Positions 57,493-64,000 of a DNA stretch of 64,000 nucleotides are shown one piece after another. The DNA comes from Ophioderma brevispina (Eukaryota; Echinodermata; Ophiuroidea; Amphilepidida; Ophiodermatidae). Below the pieces are notes generated by a model that worked only from the letters and a program-made list of their open reading frames with translations, was not told where the DNA came from and did not search any database. The translations under genes and the position numbers were made by a program. Location: positions 1 to 64,000 of the forward strand of contig JAMKCH010010208.1 in NCBI GenBank assembly GCA_023653785.1. The letters run 5' to 3'. Each line of letters starts with the position of its first letter. Within the stretch, counting starts at the first letter, position 1.

Positions 57493-57780
57493 TCATCATC
57501 TGGAAGGCGTGCGATGCTTAGAGCGAAAGTGCACAATTCCGCCTTCGAAATCGAATCATTCAGCATAAGGCCATTGGTGATGGCCCAAGATCTTACATCC
57601 GAGATACGACTTTCCAATTTGTAACATAAGTACTAGTTGTCATCTGCATAAATCATGTGCATAATTCCGCCATGTGCACCAATCAAGTCACTCAAAGGAT
57701 CAGTATTATAGGATGAAATAAAGAGGTCCCTAAACAGATCCCTGTGGGGTACCGCAAGGAACGATATGAATGTCTGAAAG
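57493..57780 (-). pseudogene. LINE reverse transcriptase fragment
   Basis: On the minus strand: a CGTPQG/VLGPLYF-like stretch (around 57720-57755), a DPLSDLIGAHGG segment, IYADD (the RT catalytic motif, near 57640), then ESRISDVRSWAITNGLMLND (57550-57615) and a KxELCTF end. These are consecutive parts of an L2/CR1-type RT palm domain with one or two frame changes. Cut off by the CAT tract. Confidence 0.65.
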
Positions 57781-57799
57781 CTTATCTTTCTTACCTCGA

Positions 57800-58700
57800 A
57801 AGGTTATCACTGGTGTTTTTTTATATATATGGTATGTGTTTATTCACCTGCTTCTAGAAACTGATAATGTTTCACGTTTATTTATTTTATCATATTATTT
57901 TTGAGTGATGATGACACAGAAAGGTGGAGAGGTCAACCATGGTAAATTGTGATAATAGTTTGTGGGGTTAAACATCGTTATAAATTTATTGTGCATTCAG
58001 TAAATAGCCCGATTACATAATTTTTAAATTCAATTTACTTGACTGAACGCCGTGCACTTTAAATTGAATCCGTGGATAGAGGAAAAAAAGATTACTTGAA
58101 TCAAATGACTGTTGCTTGCAGATTGGAATGATATTGGCGGTAATTATAGCAGATAACATAAGCTTTCTGGTGATATCAACTATATATGCTGAGATATATG
58201 TTACATAAATATGCAAAATGTCAGTGATAACTCTGTATGTGCCCTTGTGTTCAGTGGATTAAACGCGTTCATCCGTGTCTTGTCTTAGTTTCTAGTCTTG
58301 ATAACATTTTTATTTTACTTTTATTTATTGTATTGCCTCATAGATATTACATATCTGCATCGCTTTCCTTACCGTAGGAGTCCACTGCCAACCTCTTTAC
58401 TTCATTTAAACCCTCCAATAAGGTTCTTTTCTCGAAAGTGTCTAATGAGAAGCGTTGTAATTTCCAACCACTTTCATCAATCCAGTAGAGGTACCTAAAC
58501 ATTAACGGAAGAATAAGCAATAACTCTGATTATTAAATAATGAAATGTGAATGATTATTGCATTTTGCCATGATAATTCTGTATCTCTTAGCAGACATGG
58601 CAGAAGAAAATCTATAGCGTTTAGCAATAATAGTGAGTACGCGATCATCTCTTTCTGATATTTCACGGGGGTGTCTGCAGAGCCTTTACCGGGGCCTTTC
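57800..58700. other. No gene recognised
   Basis: AT-rich intergenic sequence without assignable features. Confidence 0.4.
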
Positions 58701-58703
58701 ACC

Positions 58704-59300
58704 CAGGCCGTAGCCGGGGGGGGGGGGTGCGGGGTGCGATGTACCCACCCAAATCTCAAAAATTCCAAAAGGTCCACAAAAATGATATGTGCGAGCGAAG
58801 CGAGCTAGGAAAAAATAGGTTTTAGGTTTCTTTTGGTCAAAAAGGGCAATATTTGGGCAAAAAGGGTCCACCCAGGTGGTGGCGGCCAAGCCTCATTCAT
58901 TATAGCAATTCACCAAAAATGTCAAAAGAAATTACAGCAATGCGGAGTGCAAACCACAAACCAATTTGGGGGCTTTGATGTGGGTCGATCATGGGTGTTC
59001 CCATGACCTACATACGACCTCGTCCTCGTTCGTTATTAATACAAAAAAAAACAAAACAAAATCAGAAATAACCCTTCAAGTGTAGTTGGAATAACAAAAT
59101 ATTCCTTGACAACATATAAAACATTCAGAATTTTTCGTCAAGATTTCGCTTTTACGTGTTAAACCAATGGCGACGTCTGAAATTAGGATTTCTTGGCCAC
59201 CCTCCCCTGGGTCCACCTTTGTCAAATTTACACCCCCTCTTTTGTGAAAAGGTCCACATTTGGGAAAAAAGGTCCACTTTTGGAAAAAAATCCGCCTCAC
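58704..59300. mobile_element. hAT-like element (relative of 29355-29757) split by family C
   Basis: Starts CAGGCCGTAGCCGGGGG, like the element at 29355. It has GCGAGCGAAGCGAGC and several AAAGGTCCAC repeats, ending near TCCGCCT without a clear right terminus. A family C element occupies 58873-59209. Confidence 0.6.
58873..59209 (-). mobile_element. hAT-like MITE, family C, with 8-bp duplication
   Basis: CAGGTGGTGGCGGCCAAGCC to TTGGCCACCCTCCCCTG, with exact duplication GGTCCACC at 58865-58872 and 59210-59217. 337 bases, inside another hAT-like element. Confidence 0.88.
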
Positions 59301-60100
59301 CAGTTCACAATTCCTTGTCTCAATAAAGCCGGTCCATCACATCCTGACCATAGCGATAGAGTTATAAAAGGCTAGAAGTCGGACGGCCATCTTAAATCAG
59401 CTAGCTCTCTGGTGGACGCTTAGATGCTTACCGGCCAAGCCAATTACACCTAAAACTTACAGCACTAAAAATGAACTTTCTCGTGATTTCGCCAGAACTA
59501 ACCTCACTTATAAAATGATCCTTAGATAGCCAAAACATGCAGGTATGTGGTTTGTTCAGAAGTTTACCTTCGCTAAGATCTGGCACGGTGCTTTTTGCAG
59601 ATTTCCAAAATGGCTTCCAAGTAGCTTGGGAGGGTAAAACGCTCTCGCATGTCATCGAAACTACGAAACTGCTATAGCTTGGGCTATAGCATTTTCGGAG
59701 TTGCTATGACGAGTGTACGTATTTAACACAGTAGTATGCTTGTACTATCTAATTATAGTATGGAACTTTGACCTCGGTAAGTGCTAAACACGTCCGCCAG
59801 CTCGTTCGTTTGTATTATTGGTATCAGCGAAAATAGCGTGTTCGTGCCCATCTAGAAAGAAGAATTAGCCGGGAACATCTCATATCCTTGATCCTGACAG
59901 TCTTTCTATGGAGTCTGTTCCTTCTACTCCTTCTTCTATGATATAATCCTGCCTCCAATATTCTGAACACTGGAGTTTATCCGTTGCTAGTAATTGTTGT
60001 CATTGGCAGTACGCAAGAAATGAATGAGAGCTTCACTCACCTGATGGTCTATGAATCAACCATTGCAATGGTCAGTGCATAAAACTCCTATGTGTAACAC
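59301..60100. other. No gene recognised
   Basis: Intergenic. The remaining SLC5 exons were searched for here by eye without success. Confidence 0.35.
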
Positions 60101-60101
60101 G

Positions 60102-60830
60102 AAAGGCTAATGTGAGATTTCATATATCAGTTATTTCAAAAAAAAGCTGAAGCCTTTTATTCTTGCAGTTGTTTGGGGTTTTTTTGGGGGGGGGGGGGGG
60201 AGGGGGGGGGGCGGGGGGGGCTGGTGGGATTGCAAGCTTTCCATAAATATTCCATATTAAATGGATTCAACTGAGAATATTTTCTTTGGAACCAAAAATT
60301 TCAACTGTCTAATTTAGGGTACACACAACTAATTACCCCTTTTGGCGCCTCACTTCCGCAAAATTTATCACAGTATATCCGTACTTACTAAAAAATCTGA
60401 AGTTATTGTACTATTTGAGCACATTTTTGCATCAAATTTTTGGTCTATACCAATTTTTTTGGAATGTATGCATGATTCCTGAAAGAATGGGTTGATAAGC
60501 TTATTTTGCTTTTTACTGGCGCTTAACCATCACGTGGCATTGGTTTCGGGCGAAAATTTGAGTTCGAAAATTAATACCCTCCAAGAAATCGTAAATATTG
60601 CCACAATTTATAAGGAAAAGTTGTGATCAATTTGGATTGTTATAAAAGTAAGTCTGCAACAAACTTTGTCAACTCTCATTTTCTGAAACGCAAGGTAACT
60701 CGAGATACAGCCCAAGATATAACATGAATTTTCTATACAGGGAGGCGTAGATATTTGGTGTGCACCCTTATAGCAATACGAATACAAATTCAGCCTATAG
60801 GCCTCTACGTGAATAAAAAAATGTGCTAGG
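60102..60830 (+). mobile_element. Family A MITE remnant split by a PIF-like element
   Basis: GTGAGATTTCATATATCAG, CAAGCTTTCCAT, TTCTTTGGAACCAAAAATT and TCTAATTT match the left half of family A. AATACAAATTCAGCCTATA continues it after the insert at 60317-60767. A G-rich run (60176-60222) interrupts the left half. The right terminal repeat is missing. Confidence 0.6.
60317..60767. mobile_element. PIF/Harbinger-like MITE with TTA duplication
   Basis: Begins GGGTACACACAA and ends TTGGTGTGCACCC, flanked by TTA on both sides (60314-60316, 60768-60770). 451 bases. Its insertion into a family A element is supported by that family's sequence resuming directly after it. Confidence 0.72.
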
Positions 60831-60999
60831 GATTAAGATGATCTTACCTGAATGCAATCACTATATCATAGATTTGTTGTTTTTGTAAGCACACACTGTA
60901 TTTTCTTCCTCATTTTTTGAAAAGAAATCGAATGAAACATGCGCTAGATATAGCAGCTTTTGTAATCACACCCGTTTTTCTACGTTTTCTTCCCGTGAC

Positions 61000-61130
61000 T
61001 AGAGCTCGTCAAAACTTTTTGATCACTCTTCATTGGTTACATGTTAAGGAACGTATCATATGCAAAATCCTTCCTTTATGTGTATAAGGCTCTTCACGGA
61101 CAGGCTCCCATCATACTTTACTGAATGGTC
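61000..61130 (+). pseudogene. LINE C-terminal fragment
   Basis: LHWLHVKERIICKILLYVY then KALHGQAPSYFTEWS, in two frames. This is the widely conserved segment downstream of the RT domain in L2-type LINEs. It appears unconnected to the RT piece that follows. Confidence 0.6.
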
Positions 61131-61329
61131 TAAATATGCATAAATGATATGCTATTTGGAAATCAGTAATCGCTTACAATGTGGTGGATAAATGAATGAA
61201 ATTCTTGGCCATTTAACATTGAGGATGTTGGGCCATACAATATGTTCACCTATTATATCCCAAAGTCATTCTCGGACAACGAAACCGTACGAATGAAAAC
61301 CATTTTGACGGAGCATGCCTCGATGATAA

Positions 61330-63480
61330 TAAGTTGTTATTGGGATTTTCTTAGACCTCTCAAAGGCTTCGAATACCAAAAACCATGAAATCCTTTTGTC
61401 TAAACTCAACCCCTAATGGTAATCGGGTAGTGCCTCTTGAGTGTGGTTTAAGAATTATCTAACAGACAGAACTCAATTCACCATCTTTGCCAATTACAAT
61501 CACATTACACGACATAACGGTTGGGGTACCACAGGCTCAATTTTGGTCCACTGCTTTTATTTTATATATAAATGATATCGTTTATTCTTCAAAATTCTTT
61601 TCTTTCTACATATTTGCGGATGTTACAAACTATAGCTCACACAAAGACTTTTAGAGCTCTAGTCAACAAAATCAACACGACAACGTATTCACATTTCCCT
61701 GTTTTAAGCTAATAAGTTGTCACTGAATTTAAATAAAACCAACTACAGGGGTCCCGAATGATTGTACCCATCGATACCCAAAATGTTTTATTTTTTTTCC
61801 TAGAAATCAATAACATTAGGAAGCTGGTTTAATATCAACTTCATTATACGTAACCTTCAATAAGAATTTTGATCGTGAAATCGAACTAACCAAAGTGAAA
61901 ATCACTCAATTGTGTTAGGGTGCTGATTTTCATCCTTTGGCTAAGTGAAAAAAAAATGTATGTGTACTTTTACCCTCTTCCTGGCAAGCTTTTTTACACT
62001 GCCTTTAGTCCCTTGGGAATGCGTTATTACACACTCAAAACGTGTATTGTGGTACCATAGAGAGCCGTGGTCCTTCCTTTTTCCTTCTATTACCAATGGG
62101 TACTATATGCCCATTACGACGTCAAAATGATGTCATAAACCTCGCTAGACAGTAAGCTCATTGGTTGCCACACAAACATTAGGCTATTCTCTTTTGTACT
62201 TTTCTGCAGAGTAAAGCACTAAATCCCTCTATGTATAAAAGCTGTCTTTTGCATTGATTTAGAGCCAAAACCAGCTTTAATTCTGATAGTCCTAATATTT
62301 TGTTGCAAATTGAATTTTCGCCATTTGTTGCCCTGGTGTTTTTGAAATTGACCAATTATTTGCTGACCTAATGGTCTTTAATGACTTCACTGTAATGCTA
62401 TAAAGGGCATGCTGGTCCTTATCTTGGTATCATGGAAAGACTGACCATACTATCTATTGGTACCAAAATCAAAAGTATCAAGTGCTTAATAAGAGATTTC
62501 CCAAAAGAGGATAATTGATGCAAAAAGGTTGGTAAGTCGAGGATAACACACACATGCATTTTTTTTTCACTTTGCAACACAAAGTATGAATCACACCTCT
62601 AATCACAATTGTTGAGTGTATTTCACTTTGGTTAGTCCGAATTTCACGATTCAAAATTCTTATGAAAGGTTACAAGTATAATGAATTTGGACATTAAAAC
62701 AGCTTACCTAATGTTATTGATTTCTATGGAAAAAAAAACATTTTGGTATCGATGGTACTAATCATTCTGGGACACCGCTGTATATGATGTACAAAAACAA
62801 GTATGCTGCGTTAATTTCCAATTGTGAAATTTCTATTGACACAATATTTCACGTGTTCATCACACTAAATTTCTTGGTGTAACATAGATGAATGTTCACT
62901 GGAAGCACACACAACGTCTGTCCAAATATTGTCCTCAAAATATACGGTTTTGTAATCGCCTTAAATATGTTCTTCAAGAGAGAGACTTTAACACATTTTC
63001 ACACTTTACAATAGTCTTTTACTACCTACCATATTATGTACTGTAATATTCTAGTGGAGATCTTAATAATTCATTTTTGAACCCAATTCATATGCGTTAG
63101 GCAAAGGGCAATCATTCGCATTTTTACAAATTCCCCCTTTTTAGCACATACCCCCCTTTATTTGCTGATCTAAAACACTCCCTGTTCATGATATTCATAA
63201 ACCGCAAGTTGCGCTTTTTATGTACACAGATAAAAACAATTTATTACCCGAAATTTTCTCCAATTACTTCTCCAAAACAAATACCAATCTATGAGTTATT
63301 GGTACAAGGACAATCTCAAAATTATAGACCTCTGTATTTCACACTGACCTCGCAAAACACCCTTAAAAAGCAAGGTCCTTTATCTGGAATCCGATCCCAA
63401 AACAATTCGTGACTCCAGATCGTTACTTTTTAAATCAAAGTATAAGGCTGATATCATTGACCATTATTACGCTTTTTCCT
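61330..63480 (+). pseudogene. L2-like LINE, split by a TIR element
   Basis: 61335-61743: IGIFLDLSKAF, WFKNYLTDRTQF, a GVPQGSIL-like stretch (shifted), YIFAD (catalytic motif broken at the second Asp), then KLSLNLNKTN-like. The reading resumes after the insertion at 61746-62780: KFLGV-like, VHWKHTQ, LYNSLLLPTILYCNILW-like, RAI-RI-TNS-FLAHT and PLF. 63188-63412 gives FINRKLRFLCTQIKTIYYPK, the final stretch. Many indels. Same class as the fragment at 1-460. Confidence 0.7.
61746..62780. mobile_element. TIR DNA transposon remnant with TA duplication, in LINE
   Basis: Starts CAGGGGTCCCGAATGATTG and ends AATCATTCTGGGACACCGCTG-like inverse, with TA on both sides (61744-61745, 62781-62782). The inverted repeats run inward at least 80 bases (CATCGATACCCAAAATG; AAATCAATAACATTAGG) and probably ~200. 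The TA duplication and CAG start fit Tc1/mariner-pogo type. The 1 kb interior has no transposase ORF. Confidence 0.72.
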
Positions 63481-64000
63481 CCCCAAAATTTTCTAGTGGC
63501 TGCCAGTGCCATGTCCACCTGTTTTGCTCCTGTCTTGTCTGCACCTTAGTCCCATCTTGTGTCTTATAGTCTGTTTGTTCGCCGGATTAGTTTTATGTAA
63601 ATTTCACTTGCTAACACTTATGTATTTGGGTGACCAAATATTCTCGAGCTATGCTCTGTTTGGGTTTGACCCCGCTATGCTAGTATACTTATATATCATA
63701 CTTTGTATCGCTGCTGATAGTGAAATAATTAAATTGATTGATTGCATTGCTCCAGATAACGGTCCCATTTCAGTGTTGATTCTGAAGTTTGTAAACATCT
63801 TCTAATGGATCACTTTTTTTGGTTTAGTTTCATTTACCTTTTACATTTGTCGAAGACAAGATCGGAAATTTTTCTCCATTGCTTAATGTGTCAACAGGCT
63901 GAGTGCCGTTACGACGATTAATATGTGTTTCATTCGACCAGTAGAACACATCTCCTTCAGAATCAAACGCCGTGCGTAAACGGATATCTTTAAAACCGAC
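63481..64000 (+). other. Window end, nothing recognised
   Basis: 63506-63805 holds a 99-codon hydrophobic ORF that matches no family I recognise. It may be the LINE 3' region. Confidence 0.3.

Noticed and set aside
57387..57617. Asp/His-rich C-terminus as a metal-binding domain
   Set aside because: It is the CAT trinucleotide tract translated in frame with a LINE fragment by chance.
44652..64000. SLC5 exon 6 and later exons
   Set aside because: No stretch downstream gave the expected TM6 continuation with splice sites. Candidates near 59900-60080 had no family motif.

Overview
This is eukaryotic genomic DNA, AT-rich and dense with transposons, carrying one recognisable host gene in widely spaced exons. 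No bacterial-style operons, rRNA genes or CRISPR arrays were seen. The sequence does not fix the species. A metazoan SLC5 transporter gene with large introns, many MITE families and foldback elements suggest a marine invertebrate, perhaps a deuterostome (inference, low confidence). Indels in a conserved exon, a 211-base uninterrupted A run and a 1.1 kb G tract suggest a long-read assembly with residual errors.

The host gene is an SLC5-family sodium-coupled solute transporter of the SMCT/SMVT group (SLC5A8/A12/A6-like) on the + strand. Five exons are visible: 10737-10879, 21425-21640, 24361-24478, 30440-30507 and 44614-44651. Splice sites and phases agree except for frame breaks in exon 2. Together they encode the first ~150 residues of a protein that is usually ~600 long. 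The remaining exons were not found and probably lie beyond the window.

Left flank (1-10.7 kb): a LINE 3' end, a dispersed repeat (1451-2340 and 8551-8915), two ~1-1.5 kb segments built on a short GC-rich motif repeated about every 160-205 bp (2415-3900, 4949-5983), a foldback element (7144-7593), and a nested element (9358-10402).

Introns (10.9-44.6 kb): filled with short DNA transposons whose ends can be read. Several families are flanked by TTAA (possibly piggyBac-like). hAT-like elements have exact 8-bp target duplications. PIF/Harbinger-like elements have 3-bp TTA/TAA duplications. Many are nested, giving a relative order of insertion. LINE fragments, tRNA-like sequences, a (TG)n tract, the G tract and the A tract are also here.

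Right flank (44.65-64 kb): tandem duplications at the exon 5 donor, two large foldback-like structures whose arms are tandem repeats (45.6-50.7 and 50.78-55.6 kb) with LINE and other transposon-derived coding remnants inside, further LINE fragments (57.5-57.8 and 61.0-63.5 kb) and more nested elements. No second intact host gene was recognised.
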